Assembly: GCA_958295665.1 (NCBI GenBank)
Contig: OY282560.1
Coordinates: 26,433,653-26,497,652, forward strand
DNA: 64,000 nt
Origin: Tipula vernalis
Lineage: Eukaryota > Arthropoda > Insecta > Diptera > Tipulidae
Direction: 5' to 3'
Shown here piece after piece: positions 35,571 to 47,647 of the stretch (the first letter of the stretch is position 1; every line of letters begins with the position of its first letter). The notes below the pieces were generated by a model. It saw nothing but the letters and a program-made list of their open reading frames with translations. It did no database searches and was not told the DNA's origin. Position numbers and translations under genes: made by a program.

Positions 35571-36689
35571 TTTTTAGATACTTTTTCTAATTTTTTTAAT
35601 TTTTGTAGACATTTTTTGGCCTTTGAATTTATTTCCACATATGCAAAATTGCAATTGTTCTGTAAAATTTAAACAATTTATTGAAAACCATCACAAGGCT
35701 TACTATTCTTATTAAGAAGCTTATTATTCTCATTTTGATGTTTACTATTCTCATTTTGAAACTAAAATGGTTTAGTTCGGACTCTTGGAAGATCTCCCTT
35801 ATCCTCCCGATTTTCAAGCTGGATAAAAAAGGAATGAAATCGAAAACTATTCTAAACCATATCTAAGCTTTTCGAATTAATGGTCCACAGATTTTTGTCT
35901 TCATCATTTAATACAATTAAGCAGTAAATAACTTATAAGTTATACGATGGATGATAAACACTTGCGGTCTGGACGGCGTAACTTTATAAAAATCTGTTAA
36001 CGCTTGTTGTTCAGGAAGGACATATCTCCATATATACAGCATGACTCGTTCTCTAAAATTTCTAATATTAAGAACGACAAAGGTACTTGTAAAGTAAATA
36101 ACTCATTCGCTGAGTTGGCATGATTTGAAGGATTCCTTAATCTTCTGCCAATACCAAAGCCCAAACAGTACGATATCATATTTACATTTGTCTTAACTTC
36201 TAATCGACAAAAACTGATACCGAAACTTCTATTTGGTTGGGAACAAATTTGTTAAATCAATAACTTACTCCCTGAGATTAAGGGTCTTGCGAAAGTTGAA
36301 TTGGATGAAAATCATATATGACGCCCATGCAGCATCTTAAAAAAAATTCTCACCTATTTCTAAGTACTCTATACGATTACCTGTTAACGGTCACCGAAAT
36401 ACCAGATAAATTATGTTTTTAGTATGTCGCATTTTTATATGACGAGAATTCATTCCCCGGGACCGCGTAAAATTTGTGTTTTGCACCTAACAAGCAAACT
36501 TTTACTATCGCAGTTTAGGATCAGTTTTGTAATATCGAAGACTATTTCCTAACTGCCATTGGTACTCTAAAAACCATGAATGATATCAAAAGCTTTGGTG
36601 TTCTGTCTTTATTATCTCCGAAAAATCTTCGAAAATCTAAAAACTCATAAATGATCAGGAAAATCTCGAAAAATCCCTAAAACCTCGGA
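35571..36689. other. AT-rich interval, no recognisable gene
   Basis: A short internal tandem repetition of TTACTATTCTCATTTTG-like words is at 35699-35765. Nothing else was recognised before the Copia gag. Confidence 0.5.
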
Positions 36690-37065
36690 TTAAGATATTT
36701 GGCTTAGGACCTACAAATCTGAAAAGAACTCAAATTAAAGCAAAGCTTGAAAATACCGAATCGGTCAAAGAATATGTAAATACAATCATGACAACTGCTT
36801 GAGCGAATAGTGTACTGGACGAATTTAGACCAATGCTAATGAGACTTGAGAGGTCACGGACGAAAATCACATTAGACTATGTCAAAACGAATCAATCAGC
36901 CTTTTAGGACAAAAAAGGTAAATTGTTATAATTCAAAGAATAGTGAACCATGGTGCTATCGATGCAATGAGTTTGGGCACAATGCCAGTGGCGTAAATAC
37001 CAATTCCTGCCCCCTCCCCACCCCGCGCAAAAGTTTTCTTGGGCTCCTAAAAATACTTGGTGTAT
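36690..37065 (+). pseudogene. Copia gag fragment with decayed CCHC
   Basis: 'TESVKEYVNTIMTTA' and 'LDEFRPMLMRLERSRTKITL' (about 36755-36880) resemble the Copia gag core. 'WCYRCNEFGHNASG' (36951-36992) is the CX2CX4H part of the zinc knuckle; the final cysteine is displaced (NTNSC), so it is probably not functional. The frame changes between the blocks. Confidence 0.65.
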
Positions 37066-37139
37066 CTATATGAACACGTAATGCATTTAGTTAAAAACTT
37101 ATTCTTTCCTATTATCAAGCCTCGCATTAATAAAGTATC

Positions 37140-37960
37140 TGATTTCGAGAAATGAATAGCCTCAAACAAATCGAAATATTTTGCAACTCAGTGTTATGAC
37201 GGTTTCTAAATATATCGATGAAGAGTCACAAATTTTCTATGTGCATATCTTGAATATCCTTGAAAATTCTTAAATATCGAATTATCCGTAAGTACAATAT
37301 GTAAAACCAAAGGGAATCCTATGCGGGCACGTAAAACGTAAATAACCTAGAAAATCGGAGAAATATCGAAATTTTGGCATAATCTCGAAAAATTTACTAA
37401 ACATTGCTATCCAAAATTCGAATAAATTTGAAAATATTTAACATGATCTCTAATAATCCTAGAAATGTCGAAAAACTTAAGAAATCTAGAATATACCGCG
37501 GAAAAATCTCGATTACCCCAGAAAAATTCGAATAATCTCTATATTATGTGAATCTCGATTGATCTCGAACAATTTCAATAATACCGAAAAATCTGGATAT
37601 AATTGAATAATTTCAGAAAGCCTGTCAAAATTTAGAAAACCCACGAAAATCTCGAAAAGTTCCGAAAATTCCGGTAAATATAACTTAATGTTACTAATAC
37701 TACTAACCAAAATGCTATTAAGCAACTTAGGGCTCAACAGAAGGCTCAACAAAACGATATCCAATAAGAATGAAACCCTCAAAAAGTATCGGATAATCCG
37801 TTAAATATCGAAGAATCATTTTCTTTGAATAGGCTCTAAGATTCTTAAGTAAAATGAAGCTATTAAATACCCTGAATAATCTCAAACATACTCGAATAAT
37901 CTCGAAAATCTCGAATAACCTTCGTTTCGAAACACCGAATCACCAATTAACGCTGTAATA
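37140..37960. repeat. Degenerate TCGAAAAATC-type minisatellite
   Basis: Irregularly spaced words such as AATCTCGAAAAAT, ATATCGAA and GAATAATCTCGAA. They are dense from 37320 to 37930, with a sparser outlier patch at 36600-36700. No fixed period is obvious by eye; the spacing is about 15-25 bp. It lies inside the gap between Copia gag and protease. Confidence 0.6.
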
Positions 37961-38894
37961 TCACGCATCTAATTTCAATGCTAAAAGTTAAAAGGAAATT
38001 AAATCGGGAAGCGACGGGAATTTCCAAAATCGGAAGAACCCCACTAAAACAACCGAAAAAACACATTCGCTAATTTCAAAATTAATTTGGCATTTGCATT
38101 TTCCTTATATGTATTTAAAATAGTTTTTCAAAATGGACCGATTTTACCGGGTTTATTTTTATTTACCGTTTACCGGTAATCAAAGATCCAGTAAATGAGA
38201 AACTATAGACTGACTGGTTTGGCTCAAGTATATACGTTGATTCGCTTTCTAAAGACAAGGACGCATATGCAAAAGAAATTTAATCTGTTGTCAATCAAAT
38301 ACGACCTTTTCTAATCAAAACTTGATTTGTAAAAGGCTGAATTTGTTTGGCTAAATACTTAATTTGATTTGTAAAGGAGGTACACTTGGAGTGCAAAATG
38401 TATATTACAAATAAATGAACCCAGCAAACACTAAAATCTTTATCCTTTGATGTCGAAAGTTTTGATTTCAACCGAGTTTAGGAAATTTTCTTCTAACTCT
38501 GAATATCTGTTGGAAACGAAATGCATTTGTATTTCTATGCCGGAGTCAGACTACGAGTAATTACTCGAAACTTTTTCACCTTCAACAACCGAGAAGAAAT
38601 TGTTAGATCTGTCTTAAGAAAATATTTAATAGCATTAGGAACGATTTCTTTTTTCTCTAAAAATTAGACCACCGCCTTTTCTTAATTTCCTAGAAATGAC
38701 CCGTTTTGCAAATTTTAAAAGGTGGTCTGGTATCTCATCTCGGTATCTAACTTTGACTTTGAACTAATATGCCAACGCTTGATAAATCACCTGGGGCCCA
38801 ATAGCTGTGGCCCTCCCGTGGCTGCGAATGCTGTGGTTACCTAATTAAGCCACTGCACATTGCGGCACGCTTTAACAACAAGAAAAATCATCTG

Positions 38895-40130
38895 AAAAAT
38901 AAAACAAATCCAAGCCAACTGGAAAATCTGCTTTCATCACATTCTGTGCCATTTGGTGATGTGAACGTCAATAAGTGGTGTATTGAATCTGGTGCTTCTG
39001 ACCCCTTGTATAAGCACGGTGATTGGATGCGGGACGTAAACAACTCATCAAGCAAAGAAATTGTGTTAGGAAATAATTCACAACTTGAAGTATAAAGAAT
39101 TGGAATTGTTGATTTGCATGATAAAATATGAGAAGCACACAATCTAAGTAAAAGATGTCCTTCTTGTACCAAAATTGTCCTCAAATTTACTTTCGATTAG
39201 TCAAATAACCAACCATAATAATAAAGTTATTTTTGACAAAACTGGCGTAAAAATAATTGATTAAAATGGATCATTATTGGCGACGGGTAGCCTAGTAAAC
39301 GATATGTATCAGTTGGATAAACAGGATGATAAAAGCAACAGTGGCTTTTACTCACATGCAGTATCTAAACCATTTGATTTGTGGCCCGGTTGATTGGGTC
39401 ACTTAAATCTAAATATTGTTACGTTTTTGCCTTGTCAAATAAGGTTCGTATCACTGGATTGTGAATAATACAAAATCAATTTAATTTATCTCCAACGAAT
39501 TTATTTATTTCACAAAATTTATTACCACACAGTTTATCAATAAAAATTCACAAAATCACTTAATATAAATTATTCTTAAATTTTACTGTTCACTTATAAT
39601 TTCTATTTCCACAAAAACACTTTTTAATTCACTTTTTAATTCCTTTTTAATCTTTACTCTATCGCTTACCAAATATTACTAATCCAATTCGACTTCGTTC
39701 GCCTTTTTATATACACACACCAAACTTCTAGAAAGCTCATGATTTTTCTAGTTAGAATAGTGTAGAACAATTTTATCATGGAAAATTCCATTTTAGTACA
39801 GTTTAACATTCAGCTATTAATTTTAACTTATTCTATTACACACTAGGTGTCACCGTCACAATATCATAAAACTTTTACAAAAATTGCAATTCATAAATTC
39901 CAATGGAATATTGACATCCAGGATTATAACCTAAAAACAAAAGAGAACACACGAAACACAAATCGTTTGATCGCGAATGTAATTACCATTTATACTTATC
40001 TGAATTAATTGTCCGTCAGACGCTTCTTTTGTTCCTATAATTTGTTATCTGAAATTGTAAATTTAATATTTAGTTTTATATCGAGTCATTTAGCTTACCA
40101 CCACTAATTTAATTTTTGTTTACTTGATTT
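38895..40130 (+). pseudogene. Copia protease and integrase N-terminal relic
   Basis: 'WCIESGASDPLYKHGDW' (about 38977-39027) is the protease active site, with Glu in place of catalytic Asp in DSGA. 'LLSISQITNHNNKVIFDKTG' (39188-39247) and 'LVNDMYQLDK' follow. Then 'LGHLNLN' (39397-39416), the HHCC-side start of integrase, runs straight into the solo LTR. Beyond the LTR the frame resumes as 'IIKLLQKLQF' (from 39861). Integrase beyond about 40130 cannot be followed. Confidence 0.8.
39417..39860 (-). mobile_element. Solo LTR (Gypsy-like) inside the Copia integrase
   Basis: It starts TGTTACGTTTTTGCC and ends GGTGTCACCGTCACA on the plus strand. It is flanked by ATAT at 39413-39416 and 39861-39864, a 4-bp target duplication as in Gypsy-type elements. 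Homology to 52595-52889 and, inverted, to 52947-53300 gives the orientation: the LTR 5' end (TGT.ACGGTGACACC) is on the right. A TATA-like TATATAAAAAGG is at about 39703-39716 on the minus strand. It is 444 bp long. Confidence 0.88.
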
Positions 40131-40710
40131 TGACATTTCCAATTTGAGTACAAGCTGTGAAATATTATATTAGGTGTGATGTTACACGTCCCAAATTTGT
40201 ACTAAAAATTGTCTATTGCTCAAATAAGTTTATAATGTCTGACAACAGATGGCACTTTATATAATTAAGAAATTTTCCGTAAAACATTGCATTATATAAT
40301 TTTATTATTCTAGAAGTGACAGTCGTGTCAATTAAACCGTGTAGGAATGCATTTTTGTTGACTACTGCAGTGAGAATTCGAAAACTCACCGATTATACAG
40401 TAAACAAACTTGTGGCCTATTAAAGATTCGTGTTACCAATAATACAAACGATGGTCAAAAAGTGGGGGTATCATCAAGCACGCCTCTTTATTGGAATATA
40501 AACCAAGTAAGGAAAACACCGATATTCATAGAAGCTGCTGTAGCCGATGAATTTGGTCCAATGACGGATTATGTTCCATTACTGACGAAGTAACAAGCGC
40601 ATCAGGAAACAGCCAGCAAAGTTAAAGCATTATGAACTCAGTTGTAATGCCAAATTATCTTAAGTAAGCTCAGCTTACCCACACATATGAAGAGGCTATG
40701 AGCAGTCCTG

Positions 40711-40960
40711 GGGGCCTATTCTCGAATTCCACATCCATTTTCCACATGTGGACATCTGTCAAAATTCATAAAAATTGAATTTTTTCGGTACTAAGGGAAT
40801 ATTTCCGAATGGGTATAAGCATGTGGAAAAAATCTCCATATAGGAAAATGTCAATGCCGCATGTGTTTGATATACGAATTACAATTTTCGAACCATTTTT
40901 TGATAACTTTGACAGATGTCCACATGTGGAAAATGGATGTGAAATTCGAGAATAGGCCCC
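40711..40960. mobile_element. 250-bp MITE with 54-bp terminal inverted repeats
   Basis: Terminal inverted repeats begin GGGGCCTATTCTCGAA and match at 53 of 54 bases. CTG is duplicated at both sides (40708-40710 and 40961-40963). The TIR contains the palindrome CCACATGTGG. The interior has no open frame of interest. Removing it restores the Copia reading 'THTYEEAMSS' to 'PECDLWR'. A 3-bp duplication fits PIF/Harbinger-type transposition; superfamily is inferred. Confidence 0.93.
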
Positions 40961-41079
40961 CTGAATGCGATTTGTGGAGAAAAAGACGACACAAGAGGAA
41001 TATGACTCTCTGAATAGAAAAACAATCCCATGCAAGTGGGTCTACAATTATAAACCGTTATAGAATACTTATTTCATCC

Positions 41080-41370
41080 GATACTAAGTTTGAAATAGAA
41101 ATTGATCAAATTGATTTTGTTGCGGCATTCTTGCAGGCTGAATTACTGAAATTAATATATATGTGCCAACCGGAAGGAGCCAATCGTCGAAATTTTATCG
41201 TCTTAAGAATCCATTGTACGGCTTAAAACAGGCTAGTTGTACTTGGAATTGCAAATTGGATAGTGTTCTTAAGAATGTCGGCATGAAGTTTTCATTAGTG
41301 GACCCCTGCATATATCACAAAATTCAGAATGTACATATTTTGTTAGTGGCCGTGTACGTTCTTGAATAAC
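41080..41370 (+). pseudogene. Copia reverse transcriptase
   Basis: 'QIDFVAAFLQAEL' with 'CQPEG' (41107-41180) is motif A and its follow-up. 'RLKNPLYGLKQASCTWN' (41204-41254) and 'LVDPCIYHKIQNVHILLVAV' (41300-41360) are classic Copia strands. The catalytic VYVDD reads 'VYVLE' followed by a stop, so the active site is lost. A frame change separates the first block from the rest near 41180. Confidence 0.88.
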
Positions 41371-41559
41371 AAAAACTGTTAAAAGATTCATTGAAAATAA
41401 AATTATAGAATACCTTAAAAATGAAGGACTTGGAAGTAGTTCAACAGTGGAACGGTATCGTGAACCTGGAAAAATTTGGATTCACCAACAATTATACCGT
41501 GTTGATACCGATTGATAAAAGTATGTCACCATAATCTGATAATAAAAGCGTTCAAAGGA

Positions 41560-42035
41560 AAAATGTTCCTTATCAGGAAGTATTTTGGGAGTATCGTGGT
41601 CGCTGCTCAGTTACTCGTCCGGATAAATGCTTTATAATCAGCACCGTTAGCAAATTCAATAAAAACTCTGGCCTAAGCACTAGAACGCACTTAAAAGAAT
41701 TCTGAGATACCTTTGTGGTAGTGCTTCAGCCAAACTGGAATTTTCAAAAAACGGTAATTCAAAGGTAATTGGTAATTCTGATATGGATTGGGCAAATGGC
41801 ATAAACGATAAACGATCGGTTACTGGCTACGTTTTTAAGCTTCTGGGAGGAACTATTTCTTGGAACAGCAAAAGACAGCCAACGGTTGATCTTTCCAGAA
41901 TGGAGGCAGAGTATATGGCACTTTCCGCAGCAGCTCAAGAAGCTTTATGGTTGCGAAATTTTAAAATCGAATTAAAGTTGAGCTTAACTCTAGATGCTAT
42001 TACTATTTGTTGCGAAAATGAGATCAGGTGATTGC
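41560..42035 (+). pseudogene. Copia RT tail and RNase H
   Basis: 'HLKRILRYLCGSASAKLEF' (about 41690-41746), then 'DWANGINDKRSVTGYVF', 'GGTISWNSKRQPTVDLS' and 'EAEYMALSAAAQEALWLRNF' (41786-41967). This is a nearly continuous RNase H of the Copia class, with the first aspartate (DW), the glutamate (AEY) and the final acidic region read as 'CENEIR'. A stop follows at 42030, before the RTKHID block. Confidence 0.88.
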
Positions 42036-42119
42036 GAATGGATTAACTAAGCTTATTACAACAAAATTTTACTGAGCAAATTTTAGCAAATTTATCTTTC
42101 ACAGTAGGCTGTTAAATTT

Positions 42120-42810
42120 TAAAATACGAAATGAATGCTTCTGCTTGACAATCAGTCATAACGCCCTTCCAGCAACTAAATCGACTCAAACCTCCCTTCC
42201 CGAAGAAAACCAATCTTACTCCAGCTAGAGGAACAAAATTGAGAGCAAGCCACCACAAAGAGCTATTCGAATTTGCTTGCGAATGCATCAATTGGAACAT
42301 CGAGCAATGAAGGTCCGTTCTATTCACTGACAAGTGCAGAATATGTATAAAAGAGACCAGTGTCCAGGATAGCGATTTTCACAGTTTTGTTTTGCTGAAA
42401 TATGGCATATCGCTTGAGGGAAAAACAGATCTTGTTTTTATACCTGGTGGAGGCCGTAAAGGTGGTCTGACCGCTGAACGATATATCGAGGACTTTCTCT
42501 TGGATCATGTAGTGTCCTACGCAGGATATATAGGGAAAGATTTCATATTGATGCATGGTAATGCCCGGTCTCTCACAGCTCGAACCACTCAGCAGTTCAT
42601 GGATGAGGTTGGATTCGAGACGAGGAGGTGGCTGCTCTCAGTTCAGAAATAAATCTTACTGAGCATTTATGTGACGAACAAAAACGGAGTGTCCGAGCCA
42701 GAAATCCGGTACCATCTAACATCTGTTGGGTCAAGATTGCGTTGGATGAGGAGTGGGGTGCGATCCCAACCCTCCTTGAGTTCCCATGTTGGTAGTTTGG
42801 TTTCATACTA
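42120..42810 (+). pseudogene. Tc1-like transposase relic
   Basis: Readable blocks are 'HHKELFEFACECINWNIEQ' and 'RSVLFTDKCRICI' with the first catalytic Asp (about 42252-42350), then 'YGISLEGKTDLVFIPGGG' and 'GLTAERYIEDFLLDHVV' (42398-42515). 'FILMHGNARSLTARTTQQF' (42544-42600) follows. The second catalytic Asp of HDNARPHTAR is changed to Gly. The NPIEHLWDEL part is frameshifted (near 42655-42690). A stop also replaces Trp in the IEQW motif. It directly follows the Copia relic. Confidence 0.9.
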
Positions 42811-45504
42811 AAAAGTTAGCCTACTTATCAGGTAGCTACGACCAAACAACAAAAATACAATTCTCGCTTAATATATTAAGTACCAATCCAGAACGTACTG
42901 ATCTAGTGAATTATGTTCAATAAATCAAAAAACATTTGTGTGTGCCAGTTGGCCGATTGTAAAAATAGCACCATATGGCTGGTACTCGAGTATTTATAAG
43001 AGATAATCCTTTCTACTGCCTAGTCAAACATAAAGAATTATTTCCTGCTCACAAAGTTCTCAGGAGATGAAACGATAATGTTCAAAACAATATAATTTTA
43101 TATGGAGACGAAGTTGGCCGATTTAAACTGGAATAACTTCATACGCTTAGTTGACTTACCTCCAGCGTTCCTTAATGACTCCATAATTTGTTCGCTTCTT
43201 AATCTAGACATCTCCCCACTGCCCTGTTTACTAAATTTTTTCTGCACTGTCTTTTACCGCTTAGTGGATTTTTATTTCATGATGCATTTGTTACCACAAC
43301 ATTTTCGCCTCTCCCTCAACCTCGAACAGGTGCACATTCGAGGATTACAGTAAAATTTCGATAATTGTAAGATGTCGAAAAGCAAACGAACGTCGTTTGT
43401 ATGATTAATTAGATAGTGACTTGCTTTTATAAACTCGCTTCTACATCATCCCCTTCGAGGAGAAGTTGACCATGTTTTGTATTAAATACCCAACCCTGTA
43501 AATAAAAAATTAACTACTCAAAGAATCAAGTGGGGTCAAAATATTTCATATGTATGATGATAAGTTGTAAAGCCGAAAATTCAAATCACGATTGATTGTA
43601 CACGAATGATGAATTATACGGTCGAATTATTTTTTTTAAAAAAGCAAAACATTTTTATTTATGGTAGAAAATTGTATAATGCTATATAGGAGTTTATTAG
43701 ATTGTATAAAACGTGTGCGGCTAACCAGCTTAAATAAAATATTAAGGGTCATGGAAAGTGGGTTTAATGATTAAATGATAAATGTGTCCTTACCGTATAT
43801 TACGATAAAAACGTTTTGGTAATTCATTTGTAAATATTTTACGATAAAGGTTCTGTCTAGCTTAAAGATTTTTTATAATGTATGTATATGCACTTACATA
43901 TAATTTATTTATCCTTACAATAGTCGGGTACTTTGTTTCACTGTGCTTAACGAACAAAAAAAAATGTCTAAGCACAAACCATCACACCACCACTGCATAA
44001 AAACTGACCTCAATCAATTTTATCATCATGTCTGGAAAATGTTAAATGGGTATTATGGTTGTTATCTGTCTTTATGTAGCTATATGCGGTTTGCTTTTAT
44101 ATTTTGGAACGTTACTCGTATATGGACAAATTGTTGTTCACATTTTATGTTTCATCTTGAATGCGGTTTTAATTTTAGACAAATTACAAAAAAAAAAAAA
44201 AAATTAGCTTTCCATATTTCACCGTTCGTACAACCAGAAAACAAATTCAATTTGCCCTTTTCAACAAAAACAAGCTTTATATTTTTTCAGCTAAGTTCAA
44301 AGATCAATATAACCATTAAAAGATTATGAATAAATAAAACGAACGGTAAATAAAATAAAAAATAACGTTAGCGCAACATCAACAAATTTCAATATGAGGA
44401 TTATCTTGGTATTAAGAACTGAACATTAATTTTATTGATAAATTTTTTTATAAAGCGCGTACAGACAAAAAAACGAAAAGCTTCGCGCTTTCATAACGTT
44501 TATTAAAAATTAAAATATGTACATCCCATACAACAACAGTAGCACTATTGGCACCATAGAAAGTAGAAAAAGCTCATAAAATATATACAACAAATTTTAT
44601 TTGGTTATCTCTATATATATGTATAAAAAGAGCTTTTATTAAATAAACGATAAAAATGACAAAAGTTTTTATTTTTACCTTTTTTTTATGCTCGTACTAA
44701 TAACTGGAAACTTTTATTTTACCTTTCCTTTCATATTTTAATGTAATTTATTCGTTTCGTTTTTTTTTTGTTGCCTCTCCCAGCCAGATTTTCTTCCTGT
44801 GTATATTGTACGTAACAACAAAAGTATAGAAGATTGAAAAAATTCTTCTTCCGGTTCATTTTTCTTGTTGTTGGATAGTCGAGTAATGGTGCTTTATGCT
44901 TTTGTAATATATAATACGATTAATAACTCAATCTCTATATACATAGGTATCTAAAATCTAAGTATGGAAATAGGTGTATGAATGAAACATTATATTTTAT
45001 GGTAGATGGATCATATATTTAACATGATACAAATTATGCTAATGTTAGTCATTCTGTCATATATAGATGACAGGTGTTTAGTATAAAAGCAAATATATTT
45101 TATTGCATAAACTGGTGATAGGAAATAGGAGTATCTGCAGTTTATTTATTTCCTATAACAAGCTGCACTGACTGCATGTTTGCATAAATGTGGTTTATGC
45201 TTTTTTGAGAACACCTTTTATCGAATAATTTGCGTTCCGGCTTCCTCTGTAGCAATTATGATTTTTGAAATATTTTCATAAATGTTTGAATTTCAACATA
45301 TATGAATGTCGTTTAGGTAAACCGTTTTCAATTTCCTGTAATAATTTATTTATTAATCGTCTGGTCATTACGTCAATAAACATAACATAGATGGCAGTGA
45401 TGGCAGTAAAAATTTGGTAAAACCGTACCAAAAATTACCACCTGGGGGAATTTCAAGTTCAAAAATTGTAGGAAAAGCATAACAAATTCACAAAATATTA
45501 AGAA
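42811..45504. other. AT-rich interval, no recognisable gene
   Basis: Neither strand gave a convincing coding motif. Open frames at 43102-43353 and 43943-44329 have composition expected from AT-rich DNA. Poly(A)/poly(T) runs are frequent (for example 44189-44203). Confidence 0.55.
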
Positions 45505-45830
45505 CGTATGACAATTTTGTGATTAAATAATTTTTTTTCCGTATTTTTCTGTAAACATCTTAGACATCTGACGTACACTAGTAAAACTAAAGATAAATTT
45601 AGCAAGTAACATTTTAATTCGTCAGAGCCAACTTTGATTTATTTTTCAAAATGAAAATTCGAAAAATATATTTTAGGCATAATTTAATTTTATTATTCCT
45701 GCAACTAATATTTATTTAATACCGGTAGAGCCTTCTTGTGTATTGTTGTTGAAGATAATTAGAAAACTTTTATAAAAACGTTTTATAATATTTTTGCTTT
45801 TTTCATTGAAAAACTTGAAGCTAAAAACAT
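45505..45830 (+). repeat. Unclassified dispersed repeat, copy D2
   Basis: Same-orientation partner of D1 (20512-20775). It carries an extra segment of about 58 bp at 45617-45674 that D1 lacks. It ends at AAAAACTTGAAG like D1. Confidence 0.8.
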
Positions 45831-45974
45831 CATTTTTACTATCGATTCTTATGGAAATCAGTGGAAAGTTATACCACTAAAAAGCCTCTAAAAAATATGT
45901 CATGATGATTATGGCTCTGTACTCTAGAAGGCTCTGGTTTTAGTAATCAACACCGTGGTAATTTATTGAATTTA

Positions 45975-46435
45975 GAAGTGAAAAATATACAATGACGTTA
46001 GACGAAAAGCTTGATCGTATACTAGCCGAATGCGAACAGTTGTACAAGCAATCAAACCAGAAGATTGATATCGTGAAATTGCAAATACGATACACGGAAT
46101 TGACCAATTGCGCATGTCAAACTAGCAAAAATGAATGTTGCGTCATTTAGCGGTGATTTTATGCAGTGGCAGTCGTTTCATGATTTGCTTACGCCCGCTA
46201 TCCATGAAAACGCTGCGCTAACCCCATCGCAGAAATTTTAATACTGATTTTCTGATTACCGAAACCAATTACAACGAAGCAATCAAGAAGCTACATGACA
46301 TAGATGAATTTTTAAGAACTTTCCCAGAGTAGCCAAACATCGGTTCTAACAAATAACTAACCAAGATGCAAAGTAACGTTTTGAAAAATTCTTAGAATTA
46401 CTGAATAACAGATCAGATGCATTTAGAGTCACTGA
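45975..46435 (+). pseudogene. BEL/Pao gag fragment
   Basis: 'MNVASFSGDFMQWQSFHDLL' with 'HENAALTPSQKF' (46130-46240) matches the conserved F.GD...W..F.D.F......L....KF of BEL/Pao gag. An upstream lead, 'LDEKLDRILAECEQLYKQSN' (about 45995-46055), would be its coiled N-terminus in another frame. It is frameshifted and truncated on both sides. A BEL/Pao pol relic lies at 60046-61510 on the other strand; common origin is not shown. Confidence 0.7.
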
Positions 46436-46444
46436 AATCAATTA

Positions 46445-46630
46445 AAAAAAATATAAAGGGCTGAACTCTCACAAATCTAACCTCAATATCCAACTCAATC
46501 TCCAACTCAACCTCCCATTCAATCCCCGCGTAATCTCCAATGAAATCAAAAAATCAACTCCTAACCGTACCTTCAACTTAGTCACCAATTCAACCCCAAA
46601 TCAACTTTCAACTCAAAACTCACTGCTTGC
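46445..46630. repeat. Degenerate AACTC-rich simple repeat, locus 2
   Basis: CCAACTCAATCTCCAACTC-type words. It shares the lead-in ATATAAAGGGCTGAACTC with the lead-in of locus 1 at 13746. Confidence 0.75.
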
Positions 46631-46744
46631 GAAAACAAATATTAAGTAGATCGATCTTCGGTAATACATTTTTGTGTGATTATTTGAATAGGTAGCGCAA
46701 GAAGTTCAAAAGTAAAAATCTATAGTTTTAAGTAACGACTTAAA

Positions 46745-46960
46745 TAAGTAGGCATCATAAGGTCGTAGCAACATACCATCAAATCTTCGTAATATCTTAC
46801 AATCTTACCATCATACCATCACCATCATACCATCGTACAATCATAGCATCTTGAAATAACACCATCGTACAGCCTATTGATCATAACAAAACACTATAGC
46901 ACCATCTTACCGTCATACCATCATGCCACCACACAATCATAACATCATATCATGGTGCAT
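46745..46960. repeat. Degenerate CATACCATC simple repeat, locus 2
   Basis: Irregular CATACCATC, ATCATACC and ACACCATC words that lead directly into the pure (CACCAT)n array. Like 23795-24055. Confidence 0.85.
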
Positions 46961-46961
46961 T

Positions 46962-47640
46962 CACCATCACCATCACCATCACCATCACCATCACCATCAC
47001 CATCACCATCACCATCACCATCACCATCACCATCACCATCACCATCACCATCACCATCACCATCACCATCACCATCACCATCACCATCACCATCACCATC
47101 ACCATCACCATCACCATCACCATCACCATCACCATCACCATCACCATCACCATCACCATCACCATCACCATCACCATCACCATCACCATCACCATCACCA
47201 TCACCATCACCATCACCATCACCATCACCATCACCATCACCATCACCATCACCATCACCATCACCATCACCATCACCATCACCATCACCATCACCATCAC
47301 CATCACCATCACCATCACCATCACCATCACCATCACCATCACCATCACCATCACCATCACCATCACCATCACCATCACCATCACCATCACCATCACCATC
47401 ACCATCACCATCACCATCACCATCACCATCACCATCACCATCACCATCACCATCACCATCACCATCACCATCACCATCACCATCACCATCACCATCACCA
47501 TCACCATCACCATCACCATCACCATCACCATCACCATCACCATCACAATCACAATCACCATCACCATCACCATCACCATCACCATCACCTCACCATCACC
47601 ATCAACATCAACATCACCATCACCATCACCATCACCATCG
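46962..47640. repeat. Hexanucleotide array (CACCAT)n
   Basis: Perfect ATCACC repetition from 46962 to about 47545 (near 97 copies), then a tail with CACAAT, CACCTC and AACATC variants to 47640. It lacks stops in several frames of both strands, producing poly-His, Ser-Pro and Val-Met frames that are not genes. Its right end joins block B of Helentron-like copy 5. Confidence 0.97.
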
Positions 47641-47647
47641 CCATCAC

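Larger units (their letters stand above)
36690..42075 (+). mobile_element. Copia-type LTR retrotransposon relic, interrupted
   Basis: Plus-strand relic with gag and a zinc-knuckle-like motif (36690-37065), protease and the start of integrase (38895-39416, continuing from 39865), the integrase-RT linker up to 41080, RT (41080-41370) and RNase H (41560-42035). PR-IN-RT-RH order is Ty1/Copia. It is interrupted by a region of decayed repeats (37066-38890), a solo LTR (39417-39860) and a MITE (40711-40960). LTRs of its own were not recognised. Every domain contains stops or frame breaks. Confidence 0.85.

Noticed and set aside
43943..44329. 128-residue open frame
   Set aside because: Composition follows the AT-rich background (Phe, Lys, Asn), and there is no motif, splice or promoter support.
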